In this document: positions 34,017-47,426 of the stretch, piece after piece
How positions within the stretch are numbered: position 1 is the stretch's first letter
How the letters are laid out: each line of letters opens with the position of its first letter
NCBI RefSeq assembly: GCF_021155765.1
Contig: NC_060106.1
Location: forward strand, 22,660,031 to 22,724,030
Direction: 5' to 3'
Origin: Diprion similis
Lineage: Eukaryota; Arthropoda; Insecta; Hymenoptera; Diprionidae
Length of the DNA: 64,000 nucleotides
Made by a program: the position numbers and the translations under genes
The notes under the pieces: model-generated
What the model saw: only the letters and a program-made list of their open reading frames with translations
Told to the model about the DNA's origin: nothing
Database searches by the model: none

Positions 34017-35451
34017 CTCGGACATTTATTATTTCGACGAGGTTTGATAGAATTTTATTGAGTGAAACTACGGTTATACTTCAAACGAAAACAACCTGTA
34101 GCACGAACACGAGATCAGTGAACATCACCACCAGCACCGTCCACTACCGCGGCCATTTCCGAAATCCATCTCCATCACGAATGCGAGCTGTGGCTGGCTA
34201 TACCTCTGCACACGTTATGTCGTTATGACGGCCAAAGCTTTGGTTATGGCTACGAGGCATAGAGACAGTTATGAACGCCTAGCACTCGCGGTCAATTGAG
34301 GCTAGTTCCCGTTGACTGACGAATCGTATAAAGACTATTAACCTTGTGGGCTTTGCTCCGCAGATAAAGGCATATTTAAGGTAACTGAGAAGCCGGGGCA
34401 AAATTGCAGTATTCTGCTATGCCGATACGATTTAATATTGGGTGATATTGGGATCCTTTATGACGAGTCGGTAAGTGCACAACAATAGAATTACCCCGGA
34501 CCCACCGAGCCGGAGGAAATATTAGTCTTGGGCTGGACGCTAGCCCTTGTGATACTTTGTTATGTCCATATTATGTCTAGGATTTATTCGTCAGTAAACA
34601 TGGAGTTCGTAATTTTTTCCGGGCGACCCTTGTATTGCTTATGGCAACGCTTATGGCTATTGATATGATATGGTTATTCAATGCCCATACCAAATCTCTG
34701 GATAACGAGAGGGGGAAGCGGGTCTTTGCTTACAACAGCGCTGCCAACCGATAGGTTTGTGGAGAACCGTGTGTCACCTGATTTTATCCTCGCGGTATGA
34801 GCAATCCTTATAGTTTACTGTCCTTGATTCCGAATTGAGGCATGCCTGAGTTGATGAGTTCGTGATATTTTTCATCAATTCAACATGGCGTGCATTCAAT
34901 GACTAGACGTGTAATCGTAAGATTATTGTGAAATTATAATTTACTTCTAATGATTTCTAATGATAAAGTGAGTAGTAGTGGTGAAATATTCTACTTCGAT
35001 TTCGTAAGTGTTGAACGCAAGGATCAGATATCGATGGTGCATGGATACACAGTGCGGCAATAATCAAGTAATACGGGCATAACCTTATTATAAAGAGCCG
35101 AATTAGTAAAGAAAAGTAATTGAGTAATTTTATACTTGATGAATAGATAATTTTGCAAAATAAATATTCTTATGAAGGTGAAACTGGATTAAACTTGAAA
35201 ATTTCAAAATACCACGACTGCAAAAGATATAATTTAGTCGGTTATGATTCTACTGCTTGCTAAAAAAAATCCATGTCCAATCAATAATGACGAACCGATG
35301 CATTGAATGCTTCTAAATCTTATTCATCATTATCCACTACTGTCAATATGTTTCTCTCCGTAAATTCAGGCCGATCGGGGAGTCTTCGTTGTTGAATTCT
35401 GAGTGATTCACAAGGGAACAGGCGTGCAATTTCTTTGATCCAAGTAACGTC
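34017..35451. other. Shared upstream region of p38 and UBE3C
   Basis: 1.4 kb between two divergent start codons. It should contain both promoters and 5' UTRs. I see no gene, clear TATA element or repeat. Confidence 0.5.
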
Positions 35452-38400
35452 ATGTATAGCTTTGACGGAGACTATAGACGAAAACCCCAACAAAATCTAG
35501 CCGGCGCTAGCCGTAGGGATGAAAAAGCTGTGCTGCTGCAGCATGCTCAATTGGAACGTTCAAAACGAGAGCAACAGCGTCAGAGGCATGACGCCGCTGT
35601 GAAAATCCAGGCTCAGATTCGTCAATTTGTAACGAGACAGTTGAAGCGTAAGCACGAAAGGCACAACTTTGATATAGCGCAGAAGGCCTTGGGTAATAAT
35701 CCACCAAGCTTGGAAGAGATTTCCCCTTTGCTCAGACAATTGTTATTTTTCTACGACGAGGCTCTAGATGCATCCAGATTGATATGGATACTTAGACATA
35801 TCTTGAAAGATCATGAGCGCATAAAACAACTGACTACCACCTCCACAGAATGGTCGTGGAGACTACGGTATGTTTATGAAATAAAGTATACTGTTCCTCT
35901 GATTAATTTGAAAGCTAAAAACCAGTTGAGTAGGGCGTAACTGGCAAGCATTTCCATTTCGAAGCTGCTGGCGGGTCATTGTGTTTGCAAATTATTAAAA
36001 CAACACTATCCCCTTGGGGCTACAAGCAATTCCTCAATTTGTGCGCAACTATAAAGACCAATTTGCCAGAAGGGTGTGACATTACCTTAGCCATCTGAAC
36101 TTTTTATCAAATCAATGTTGCATCACAGTGATGTATTATTTAGCACATTGAGGTGGAAAAGAAGTGAAAAAAAAAACAAAGCATAGAATGGTCTCATTTT
36201 TGTAATTTTTCTAGTTCACCTTCTTTGACACTATTAAGTGAAACATGCATGTTATGTATGTTGTTTCCATAGCTTGATTTAATACTTCTGCTTTGCCCTC
36301 TCTGCTGTTAAATTAATATTTTTTTGAGTGCTTTTACCCTTTTAGTTTGTACAGCTTGAATTAATACCATCGGTTTCCTTACAACTTTTCAGGTGGATTC
36401 TCAAATTATCCATGCGAAAAATAGTTGACACGGTTTCCCAAGATCCTGCTCGTTCCATAGCCGTTCCTCTGCGAGTCCTGGAAGTGTTCACTATGAAAGA
36501 AAATACAGAAGGAATTTTAAAGAAAGAAACGGATCGCCATTTGATCGGTATATTTGTATATTTGGCAGAAAACAAGTACTTTGTACAATTGAGAAAGTTG
36601 ATAGATGAAAAAGTGCCTCCTTTGTTGGAAGCAACGCCTGTACCGGCGACACCTATGGCGGGATGTCTGTTGGATATGATTAAACGACCTCTTGGACTTA
36701 TCCATACCATGGAAGAGAATAATGATTCTTCTGTTACGATACTTGAAGAGTTCTGCTGCAGCATTCTTGCACCAAGAATGTCAGAGCCAATTAAGATGTT
36801 TGTCTTACCTGCACTGTCAAAATTTCAAAGTCTCCCATACAAACAATTAATCGATTGTATAAATAGACTTGCAAATGAGCCTACTCTGTGCCTTTTGTAT
36901 AGCATACTATCCCTGGAACCAGTCGGATTTGGTAATTATCATATTCAGATTAATAGTCATAATTACGAACACTAATGCAAATATACATTTGATACTTCAT
37001 ATGTTTCAAATGTTGTCCATACTTGGGTGTATATTGCATTACTAATGTTTTCATCTTTGCACCCACAGCCTGCAGAATGTCAAGGAACACTCTGACGAAC
37101 TACCTTCAAGTTTTGGCATCGCTGAGTTCGACGATAGCTTCCCCACCTGCAGAGCAGAGTTTAAATTTCACCGACGAATCGGACAGTGATACGGACACTG
37201 ATATGGTGGATCAGGATGAAGCGGACATACGTCAAAAATGCATTGAAATGTTGAATGCAGAAAATCGCGTACAAGGTATTCTTGTGGTGGTGGACCAAAG
37301 CGAGGATCCTCTAATGCTCCAAGCCCTATGTCAGTTGTGCCACAATCTTTTGATAACCAACAAAATGGCTGTTCCAAAATATAAACTACTCTACATGCTT
37401 GCATTCAAACCATCGTTCCTTCGCCATTTATGGACGGCACTAATGTCCGTTCGTCAAACATCCCTGTTTGGGGGTGTCACTCTTCTACTCCAAGTAGTTT
37501 CTCGAGGTATCGCCCTAGATGCGGATAACACAAAAAAGATTGTACCTCTTTTAGCAGTTTTTTGCTCACTCTTCAGTTTGCTTATTGCAACGCTGCACGA
37601 CACCGAATTCTTCAACGATGGCTCCCAAGTTGGAACAAGTGGTGCCAGCCAACAGACAATGCCATTCACGACTGTAGAACTAGTGCCACTTTCTGCTCAT
37701 TTGAAGGGAGTTTGCTTGGGCCTGGTTGAGCTCGCGTTCCCTGACACCCGGCCGACGGTACGAGACGATTATAAAACTGCAGTACTTGGCACGTCTGCTA
37801 CTCAAACTCACCAAAACACGCAAATGTGGGTGCACTTGTTCAAAGTAACCGTAGGTTTGCTTCGGCAACTGCACACTCGTGATTTGAGAAAACAATTCTG
37901 CCCTGAAGGCCATTGGATAGCTTCAAACATTGTGATACCACTGGACAAGCCACAGGATTTTACATTCCGACGTCGCAGATTAAGAGGCTATGTACCATTT
38001 CAAGGACTACGAGCATTTACCCGTGAAGATTTGGAGGAAGGCCCTCCTTGGTCGACAAAGGAAGTGCGAACGCTTACGCTACTTCGTGAGATACCCTTTG
38101 TTGTGCCATTCAGCGATCGTGTAGTGGTATTTCAATCTCTCTTGAATCACGACAAAGAGGAACAGCAAGGTGAATGGACGAATTTCATGCGGGGTCCATA
38201 CATACAGATTGCTGTGAGACGGAATTACTTGTACGAGGATGCGTTTGACAAACTTTCACCAGAGAACGAGTCCGAGTTGAGGCTGAAAATGAAGGTTCAA
38301 TTGGTGAACGCAGCTGGCCTTGAAGAGGCTGGTGTAGACGGGGGTGGACTATTCCGAGAATTTCTTTCAGAGTTGTTAAAAACGAGCTTTGATCCAAACC

Positions 38401-40730
38401 GCGGATTTTTCAGGCTGACCAAGGATAACATGTTGTATCCAAATCCAACGGTGCACCTTCTTGTTGATGATTTTCCAAAACACTACTACTTCATTGGTCG
38501 TATATTGGGAAAGGCACTGTACGAGAATTTGTTAGTTGAATTGCCGTTTGCCGAATTTTTTTTATCAAAAATTGTCGGCAGGCAAGCCGATGTCGACGTT
38601 CATCACTTGGCTTCCCTGGATCCGATAATGTACAGAAATCTCTTGTATCTGAAAAGTTACCAAGGCGATGTTACCGAACTGGGGCTAGACTTTACAGTTT
38701 TATCTGACGAACTTGGGGAGAGACGCGTTGACGAGCTCAAGCCTGGTGGCGCAAATGTCACAGTGACTTCGCACAATCGGATAGAATACATCCATTTAAT
38801 GGCTGACTACAAATTAAACAAACAGATACGAGCCCAGTGCTACGCTTTCAAGCAGGGCATAAGTAATGTCGTATCCCTCGACTGGCTTCAAATGTTCAAT
38901 AATAAAGAACTACAGGTTCTAATCTCTGGTGCACAGATACCTGTCGATGTACGTGACTTGAAACTACATACAAACTACACTGGAGGCTATACCCCCGATC
39001 ACCCTACAATAATTTCCTTCTGGAAAATTGTTGACGAATTCACCGATCAACAGAGAAGTCAACTGCTCAAATTTGTGACAAGTTGCAGTCGACCACCGCT
39101 GCTTGGATTCAAGGTATGGTGAAACAAGAAATAACCTAAACAATACCGATACTAAACAAAGCAATCGTAATAGCATAGCGTGCAGGACTGCTGAATGGGA
39201 GGGTCTGAGTTCAAATCCTTAGCTTATCGAGAAGAACCTTAGTGGCAATTCACAGTAATTGTCAGACGGTTTCCACCGTTCAGGCGCTGAATCAGTAAGC
39301 TGTAGTTTGAACTCGGTCCGGCTACACCCGGGTAAAGTTTCCTACAGTTTACCTTGTCTTCTGTGCGAACATCTTGAATCGGTTGCAGCCGCATAACGAT
39401 GGTCATCAACCAACCCCTCCCTTGCCCTGCACAGATCTAGCCTACTTCAGACATATCCTATGGAGTATGGTGGGTGTTATTAGTGATCAGGGGCTGAAAG
39501 TAAAAGTGAAGTACATAACAAATTTAGGGGCAGGGGAGTCAAATCAGTTTGTTACTATTTGCTACAGTATGATGAAAATAAATATAAATAAAAGTGAAAC
39601 TTTTCGGTGATTGCTACAAAATTTTTAAGTCGAATTTGGTTCCTTAGAGTCCGTCTAAAGCAAACGTGTTAACGTCCCGAGTTTAGTGTTATGCGGCGAT
39701 TCTTGGCACAAGACCAGTCAACTTAATATAGGAGTTTGCTTAAAGATGGCCCAAAAGTTTTAAGAATTGAAAAATTATCTACAATATAGGGGGTAGGGGA
39801 GAGTGTAATATTTTTTTAGGGTCTGTTACATGAGGGGGGTAGGGATAAAAACGTGATCCTAAGTGTATAGCATAATTAAATTACAGCCTCTTATGATTAT
39901 GATTAAAATCTACAATGTGTATAGAATTGTCTCCTGCTACCAAAATATCTTGTTTCTTCATATAACAATACTGGGCATTATTTGGCGAAGGTAAGCATGA
40001 TGGGAAAGAGCAGAAATGGTTTTGCCCCCCTAAAAATATGCCCTAATGATATGCATCCATGTGAAACTTATTATAATATCCATGTTTCCTGTCCATTGCA
40101 AACATAAATTCCAAACCCTAAATATCACTGTCAGCGTAAGTGAGGATGACACAAATCATATGCAATAATTTTTTGTCAATTCACAATGTTTCAAAGCCAT
40201 TTCGAATAGTTTCATGATCCAGCAATGAGCGTTGAAGGAAAACAAAAAGAAAAGAATTGGCAGTGCGTTGTCAAGATAGGAAAGTATAGGCATTTTCTTT
40301 TGAATTATTATATATTACAATAAAGTGCATCCCTTCTATGTGAACCGAATGTTATCAATTAACGGATGTAAATGAACTTTAAGAACAGTCTTGGAGTATG
40401 TATCAAAAAAAGGGTTCTTTCTGTACTTAATATTTTTCGATTATTTTACGTTTTTTTTAGATTAATTTTTGTTATTGTCAGTATTCGTAACTAACGACAA
40501 TCAGGACAGTCGACTTCGTAATCTTACATTCTAATTCAATTTTTTCTTCTCTTTATTTTCAGGAACTTGATCCACCTTTCTGCATTCAACACGCAGGTAG
40601 CGTCGATAGGCTGCCGACTTCGAGCACGTGCATGAACCTTTTAAAACTTCCAGAATTTCCCGACGAAAGAACGCTAAGGGAAAAGCTTCTGTACGCTATA
40701 CAAGCGGGTGCAGGATTTGAGCTTAGCTAA
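35452..40730 (+). CDS. Ube3c: HECT E3 ubiquitin-protein ligase UBE3C (HUL5 family)
   Basis: A proteasome-associated ubiquitin ligase that extends ubiquitin chains to aid processive degradation. Exons: 35452-35867, 36393-36931, 37069-39113, 40563-40730. They total 3168 nt (1055 aa plus stop; human about 1083), all in frame. The N-terminus MYSFDGDYRRKP followed by GASRRDEKA matches UBE3C, then an IQ-like motif (AVKIQAQIRQFVTRQ, about aa 49-63). An acidic linker DESDSDTDTD lies near aa 346. The HECT domain covers roughly aa 700-1055, with AGVDGGGLFREFLSEL and, in the last exon, the catalytic cysteine in TSSTCMNLLKLP at about residue 1023. The last exon (56 codons) is separated by a 1.45-kb intron carrying a candidate SINE. 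Start and stop are unambiguous. Confidence 0.97.
39171..39605 (+). mobile_element. Candidate tRNA-derived SINE in the UBE3C intron
   Basis: The sequence TAGCATAGCGTGCAGG resembles an RNA polymerase III A box. About 30 bases on, GAGTTCAAATCC fits a B box (GTTCRANNCC). A unique-looking body of about 350 bp follows, then an A/T-rich tail (AAATAAATATAAATAAAAG). It is in the same orientation as the host gene. The boundaries are approximate. Confidence 0.5.
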
Positions 40731-41108
40731 ATATCTGAACTTCACAACAAGAGGCACAATTGCCATTTCTGTTTTCAATGTGATAAATTTATTCCTTGTG
40801 AAATTGGGTGAACGAACAATTTGTACCCACGGTGGATATATTATGAACAAGTTCTTTACAGTATATGCCATGATTGATGGTACCTGTATGTACGAAGATG
40901 GTTTGAATGACAAAAAATATGACATGAAAAAAAAAACCAGACCAATAATATATCTGCGCACTCACGTATAATATTGGTTTGGTTTTGCGTCTCTCCCACG
41001 ACAAGTTACAGCACAGAAAGTAGGATAGCTTTATTTGTGTTAGGTGACTCTCATATACTATATAATTTGGAAGTTCAAGTTCACGTCACAGTTATGTGAA
41101 GTTGTAAA

Positions 41109-41785
41109 TATGACGTACTCAAATGAATGTGGTTCGATTCTACGGAAATCAGTTCTACAGAGTAAATGTTCTACAGAATGTGTTCTAATAACTCGTTTCT
41201 ACAGAATATTTTCTTACAGAATATTTTTCTACAGAACATTTTTTTTATAGAATATGTTTCTGCAAAGAAATTGTCTTACATGATATTTGTCCACAAAATA
41301 TTTTTCTAAACAATTTTTTTCTAAAGCTTCTGTTTAACACAACACACATTCAGAGCAACCATCGAATTATTAAAAGTATACATCTAGGCGTCAATTTCGT
41401 ACATTTTGTTTTAATTTAATTTAATTTAATCTAATTTAATTTAATTTAATTTAATTTAATTTAATTTAAATTGTTTGGTTTGATTTTATATGCTGTTGAA
41501 TGTGTGTTGTGTCGAACGGGTACTGCGTTGGATGTATGAAACCCGAATACTATTCTGTTGAAAAATCTTCTGTACAAAACGATACTGTAGAAATATATTT
41601 TGTAGGAAAATATTTTGTAGAACAATTCTTATGTAGAATGATTCATGCAGGATTATTTCTGTTGTGAATCTCGAATTCCTCCCTGTAGGAAAATATTATG
41701 TAGAACAATATTTCTATAGAAACGAAGCTCGAATATTTTCTGTAGAACATATGCTCTGTAGAACGGATTTCTGTAGAATCCATCC
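41109..41785. repeat. Degenerate TTCTACAGAAT array that inverts midway
   Basis: From about 41150 to 41300 short units read TTCTACAGAAT or TTCTTACAGAATA. From about 41560 to 41785 they read TTCTGTAGAAC or TTTTGTAGAAA, the reverse complement. The switch occurs around the TTTAA pentanucleotide run. Units are irregular and 10-20 bp apart. Confidence 0.6.
41409..41469. repeat. (TTTAA)n pentanucleotide microsatellite
   Basis: About twelve near-perfect TTTAA units with one C substitution. It lies at the centre of the inverted TTCTACAGAA array. Confidence 0.9.
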
Positions 41786-42845
41786 CCCTTCTATTCAAAC
41801 TGGTAATCGGTGTGTAAAATCACAAAAGATGGATCGGTAAACGAAGAATCCGTAAGAGCCATTTTCTACCTAGGAAAAGAAATTGACCCCTGTCAAATGC
41901 CAACACCATTGCTTTGGTAGGTTTTCCCTTTTCATAGAAAATCTAAATCGTTGTAGTAGAAATCGTGAAAAGTTAGAGGCCTGGCAGGTTGAAGTGCGAG
42001 CAGGAAACCCAGCTGTCCGATTTTTTCGATTTTTTTTCCTTTCCAAAACCGCGTAATAACAACATCTAAGCCCAAAGGTTGTCCAAATTTTCCTGAAGAT
42101 GCACGGTGGGGCCCGACCGAAACGTCGATTTTTTATTTTGAAAAACTGTATTTTTGACCAACACTCGACGAACCTCTACAGTTATTTATCTTCTTCCTGG
42201 TCACGAATCTCACTAAAAGAAGCATTATAGAGAGCTACAACACAGTCTGATTTATGATCCTTGCGAGAGCGAAAGAAGATTTCGCTGTCGATTTAGTAAA
42301 CGGTAATAGATTTCGCTACTTACGGGAGGGGAAATCGAACCACCGCCCCTTTTTTTTTTAATTCCTCTTTTCGTTTTTCTTCACAAGGCGTTGCAGCAAG
42401 TAGTTGCAACTGAGCCTTCTAGGTTTACTCTTTTCTTGTTTCCCGGTGTTTGATTGACTTTGATTTTGTGAAATGAGGTTCCGGTTTGCACGCAGATTCG
42501 AGATGTAACTCAAGGAAAACAAAGACTAGAAACTTAACAAAAAATTGATGTGATTTTTTGTTGCAGAACATCAGTCATTCGCGATGAAACCGAAAGGTCA
42601 ATCTTCATTCGTTCTAGGAACAAATAACTCTTATGCAGCATAGATATTACTGTAGTTTCTCAAGATTTTGCGACAGTTCGTTGACAAGGAGATTTCCCGA
42701 TGTTCGACTCTAAGGAAACCTTTCCTTTTAAAGACCATATATGTACAATGTACAATATTCATAGGTCCGTGGTTGTGTACCAAAGCACTATTAGTAGGTC
42801 TGAATTCGCTGCATGAGCCCAGTGCTCGCCTTTCTGGTATTGCAT

Positions 42846-42881
<36 letters not shown>

Positions 42882-43707
42882 GTGGGGTGGTCTTTAATAT
42901 TGGTAAAAAAAAAAAAATTCATTCGCCCCTAAAATTGACTCGAAATACTACAAAATTATTTTTAAACATGAAGTCCGCTCTTAATTTTAATATTAACCCG
43001 CGCCCCAAAGGCACTTTCAAGGAGTTAAAATCGATTAGGAGTGATTATCACAAAGGTAAAAAATTTGAAAAAAGTAAGTCTCACCTAGTTTTTTCTGCGA
43101 AAATCCATGCCGTTATCGCTATTTCGACAGCAATTCTTTTTTTGACATGAAATAGGTATGAGAAAATCGAAAAATAATCAAATCAAAAAACCCCAACGTT
43201 ATATTGGCAATAATTATGTTCGGAGATGTTACATTAATTTCCAGCTCATTTTTGTAGAAGTTTCACTTTTATTTACATTAAAAAATTTTCCCTAAAGCAT
43301 TCCTTATTTCTGCTTCTCAAATTCTAATCAAATAATCTCTCATTTTATCTAATTGGAAACGATTATTTCATATTGAATATTGTAAATTAATTGCAATAAA
43401 TTTTTAAAGGATTCTCATTGACGTAACAAAAACTCAACATCTCTTTACCACTATTTTTTTTGTTTAGTTGAATATTAAAAGTTAAATAAATTAAAAATGA
43501 AATTAAAAAAAGAGTATTAAAAATTTTCCATTGCCGTTTCTTTTTTTTTAACGATTTGAACAGCTTGAAATGGTCTTTGGGGCACGGGTTAATATTAAAA
43601 TTAAGAGCAGATTTCACGTTTCAAAATCATTTTTTAGTATTTCGAGTCGATTTGAGGGGTGAGAGAATTTTTTTTTTTTTTTTTACCAACATTAAGGGCC
43701 ACCCTAA
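42882..43707. mobile_element. MITE with about 140-bp inverted arms, ends related to TAGGGTGG
   Basis: The left arm (42882 to about 43018, starting TGGGGTGGTCTTTAATATTGG) is repeated inverted at about 43565-43707 (ending CCAACATTAAGGGCCACCC), roughly 80-85% alike by eye and both containing ATTTCGAGTC-type motifs. The spacer is about 540 bp, AT-rich and non-coding. It is inserted beside a (TA)n tract, as are the related ends at 6128 and 28517. Confidence 0.7.
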
Positions 43708-44364
43708 TCAACACAAACACACGCACGCACGCACGCAATGTATAAAAAATATGTATCCATGGATTTAGGGGGATTTATTGTTGTGATAGGAACTATAAGC
43801 TTAGCTCATGCTTCTTTTTGTTCGCATCAAGTGAAAGTCGGCGTGCATGTATTGTGTTATAACATACATGTGTACGTATATGTTTTCACCCTCACAAAAA
43901 ATAGGCAATGGGAAGATGTGGTCACTTGACAGAAAATTGTAGCGCAGGAAATAGGTATTGATAACACATAACGAATAGATAATGTTATACGATTAATATT
44001 GTATGTACCGAGGGGCCAATTACTTACAATTAGGGTATGTTATGCAAAGCGCCAGTGTGAGCTCGGTTACGACTGTAGCAGTCATTTCTTACCGTTAAGT
44101 ATAAAAAATCAATTCGATAAACAAGGGTTCCACGTTGAATACACCTACATATATTTTTTGTTAAAGTTTCGGCCCTGGTGTCTGTAAATTGTGTATATTT
44201 AAAAATTTTAAGTTTTATATCTGCCTGTCAGTATAACAAATGTATGTATGCAAGAATGTATTTATCTAGGGGATATGAGTTAATGTAAATAAAAGATATA
44301 ATTACTCGATTTACAGGAGTAATGTTTATTGCACATTTTGTCTCCTAAGGATCTTCACTATTAA

Positions 44365-44579
44365 CCTTTAGCTGGCACCTTTAAACCTTTAGCTGGCGTA
44401 ACATTGCTGCAGGCACCTTGAGGTCAATTAAATTAAAAATCATTGTCACGACCTTTTTTATCTTGTAAAAGACAAGTGAATAGCCCAAAAGAAAATTTAG
44501 GTAAAAATATTAAATTGCCTGCTACCAGCAAGCAATTTCCGGTTGGAGTCTTCAACGACCTCACGGTACCAGCTAAAGG
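44365..44579. mobile_element. piggyBac-like MITE flanked by TTAA
   Basis: TTAA at 44361-44364 and 44580-44583 flank a 215-bp element with ends CCTTTAGCTGGCACC and GGTACCAGCTAAAGG, inverted with one mismatch. A second CCTTTAGCTGGC lies internally near 44386. The TTAA duplication is the piggyBac signature. There is no coding capacity. Confidence 0.75.
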
Positions 44580-44940
44580 TTAATGAAGTTAAAGTTCGAA
44601 ACTTTAATATAACCATGTAATTTTAGGAATCGTCGGTCTTGGCAACTTCGGAATTGTTTGCAATACGGTAAAACGTAATGAAGCAGCACATAGTAGCATT
44701 TTATGCAAACTCGACTCCATCAAAGATATTCTAAAGTTGCAATTAAATACAGAATTATAAATTGGCTCGTAAATTTCTGTCAGGTGAAAATGTGTCGAAA
44801 AAATACACAAATAATCCTTGTATTTATACCGTGGATCGATTGATATTAATTTACGGATAATGTTGACGAATCACTTTGAATAAAACAATCATTCTAAGTT
44901 TATCAATAAATACACTGATGCATTTATCATCAAATTGTAA

Positions 44941-44991
44941 AGCCGGGTACAGACTTGAGCACGAACGCGAATGAGGCAGGCCGAGGCCGCA
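44941..44991 (+). repeat. Harbinger left terminal inverted repeat
   Basis: 51 bp, exact inverse of 48418-48468. After the final A (44991) the two ends diverge. Confidence 0.95.
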
Positions 44992-45093
44992 CCGAACGTT
45001 CTGCGCTAGAAAATAATAACTTTTCCCGAGGACGTACGCGGCAAACTGAGACCATTGTTCGGAAGTGCTCCAGTCTGTTCGGACCGTACCAAC

Positions 45094-47426
45094 ATGGCTG
45101 ACGCAAATGTCGCAGTTGCTTGTGCAAGTTTTATAACTATTTGTTTATTATTGAAAAAAAATAAAAAACTAAAAAAGAAAAGACGTTGGTGGTCACGCCA
45201 CCTGTATCGGAGGAGAACAGAAATTAATACCTCAATATTAAATGATCTTGTAACTGAAGATAGCGGTCATTTTCAAAATTTTACAAGAATGTCTCGCAAT
45301 GATTTCAATTTCATTCTCAATTCTATCAAAGACAAAATATCCAAAAAAGATACGGTTTTCCGAAAAGCAGTCTCCCCTGAAGAAAGATTGGCTGTAACTT
45401 TAAGATTTCTTGCAACAGGTGATTCCTTCACTAGTTTGCAATATCTATTCAAAATATCGAAACAATTGATATCGGAAATAATCCCAGACGTGTGCCGAGC
45501 AATAATCGATTGTCTTAAAGATCACGTAAAGGTAAGTAAAAATATAACCAATATTAATATAGTTGTCACAAACATTTTTATTAGTAGTAAATATATGAAG
45601 TACAAATATATGAATATTATAGTGATTGAAGTGACTCTGTAGTGATAATGAGTTATGGAGACTCATTATTAAACATCATTAGATGAATCGGAAAATTGGT
45701 GGAAATAATTGCATAAAGAGGGCGAATTGTTTTCTTGAGGAGAAGGATACGGCGAATTTATCTGACTTATTGGAGTGGAAGAGCGAGAACTGTCAGTGAC
45801 GAGTGTTTGTGGAGTAGGTGGACGTAATATCTGTTGTTGGAAATTAGACGAATGCGGGGGAGGTTGAGTACAACTTGGAGAAATTTGTGTTCGATGAAAT
45901 TGATCGTTGTAAGCAAATCGTGTTTCATTCTGGTTATACGGAGCGAGTGATTGATAAACATTTCTTTCGGAAGAATGAATGGGAAAAGAAGATTGTGTGA
46001 GTGGAGTTTCCGGATGCTGATATGCACTCATTTCTAATTCGAATAGAGCGTTGTTAATTCGATGTTGCGCGACGGCACGAGTACGAGCGTCAAATGTACG
46101 CAGTTTATCTGCAATGTACTCTCCAAAAAGACTACATTGGTCTTTTTTCTGCTTCGTGGCTGCTGTTGCTTCTTCGAGGTACCCAAATGCTTTTGCGATT
46201 CTCGGGTCCTCGTCATCCCGTTTTCGTTTTATTGTACGTTTTTTTGGTGACTTAAACTCTTTAGTATTTGCTTTATCCGATAGCTCTTTGCCTGGTATTT
46301 GTTCATCAATTACGTCCTTCGCGGTTTGTTTATTTCCAATTTCTTCTTTTTCTCCGAGAGTCTCGTCTTGTATTTCACTGCTGGAATCCTCTTCTTCTTC
46401 TTCGTCGGTTGGTGTTCGTACATTCTATGCAAATAATAAACGACTGTATAAGTAAATGCATATTGTTATAGTTTTTTTGGAATGATTGAACATTTGAGTA
46501 GACCAGACTAGATTAGAGTAGGACTAAATGTATTATAATTTCATTGTTTTTTTTTAAATTATTTTATTTGTTGTTATTTTATTACTACCGAGATATTTTT
46601 ATTGCAGATGCCGTCAACTTGTAATGAATGGAAAAGCATTGCTGATGCATTTAATGAGACATGGAATTTCCCAAATTGTATTGGAGCCGTTGACGGAAAG
46701 CACGTCATTTTACAAGCTCCAATAAATAGTGGAAGCGAATTCTTCAACTATAAATCCCAATTCAGCATTGTTTTAATGGCGGTAGCAGATGCTGATTACA
46801 ATTTTATATTCGTTAATATTGGCGCTCAAGGACGGATTTCAGACGGAGGTGTCTTCAAAAATTGTGAATTTTTTAAAGAACTCGAGAAAGAAAATTTGAA
46901 GTTACCCAAGCCTTCAGCTTTAATTGGGAGAAAAATGGAAGTTCCCTACGTCTTATTGGGAGATGCAGCCTTTCCTCTTAATGAGCATATAATGAAACCC
47001 TACTCAGGCATTCATCCAGTAGGATCTCCAAAACGAATCTTCAATTACCGTTTATCAAGGGCACGTCGCGTAGTAGAAAATGCCTTTGGCATTGCAGCTA
47101 GTGTGTTCAGAGTTTTGCGAAAACCAATGTTGTTACAACCAGAAAAAGCGGAACTGGTTGTAATGACAGTGGTAACTTTACATAATTTTTTACGCAGAAG
47201 TAACACTTCAAGAAATCTCTATACACCTACTGGATCTGTAGATTATGTTCAGAATGGAGAAATAATATCTGGATACTGGCGAAATGATCAGCAAGAAATG
47301 GCATCTCTTTTACCATTACAAAATATACCTCGAAGAACAAAACTAATCGCGCAAGAAATACGAGAAGAGTTCACGGAATATTTTTGTACTTGTGGTAGTG
47401 TACCGTGGCAAAATTATTACAATTGA
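45094..47426 (+). CDS. Harbinger DDE transposase (HARBI1-like nuclease)
   Basis: Catalyses excision and integration of the element. Exons 45094-45531 and 46608-47426 (1257 nt, 418 aa plus stop), joined in phase 0 between strong splice sites (AAG|GTAAGT and TTTATTGCAG|ATG). The N-terminal third is basic with a helical recognition region (FTRMSRNDFNFILNSI, RLAVTLRFLATGDSF). The DDE superfamily-4 core has Asp about 175 (GAVDGKH), Asp about 265 (LLGDAAFPL) and Glu about 303 (RRVVENAFG). There are no internal stops, so it may be functional. ATG 45094 (MADANVAV) is the first in-frame ATG. AATAAA lies at 47457-47462. The 1.08-kb intron contains the antisense last exon of the DNA-binding gene. Confidence 0.93.

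Larger units (their letters stand above)
40731..44937. other. Repeat-rich intergenic region right of UBE3C
   Basis: No host gene seen. Besides the listed arrays and MITEs, 41800-42660 and 43740-44330 are AT-rich and featureless by eye. The longer open frame at 42668-43150 runs into a MITE arm and has no splice or family support. Confidence 0.55.

Noticed and set aside
42668-43150. 160-codon open frame on the plus strand
   Set aside because: It runs through a (TA)n tract into a MITE arm, has no splice or family support, and its second half is mirrored in the opposite arm at about 43565-43617.
45055-45093. Transposase start at 45055 (TTG)
   Set aside because: The first in-frame ATG is 45094. 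The earlier residues (SAPVCSDRTN) do not look like a Harbinger N-terminus.
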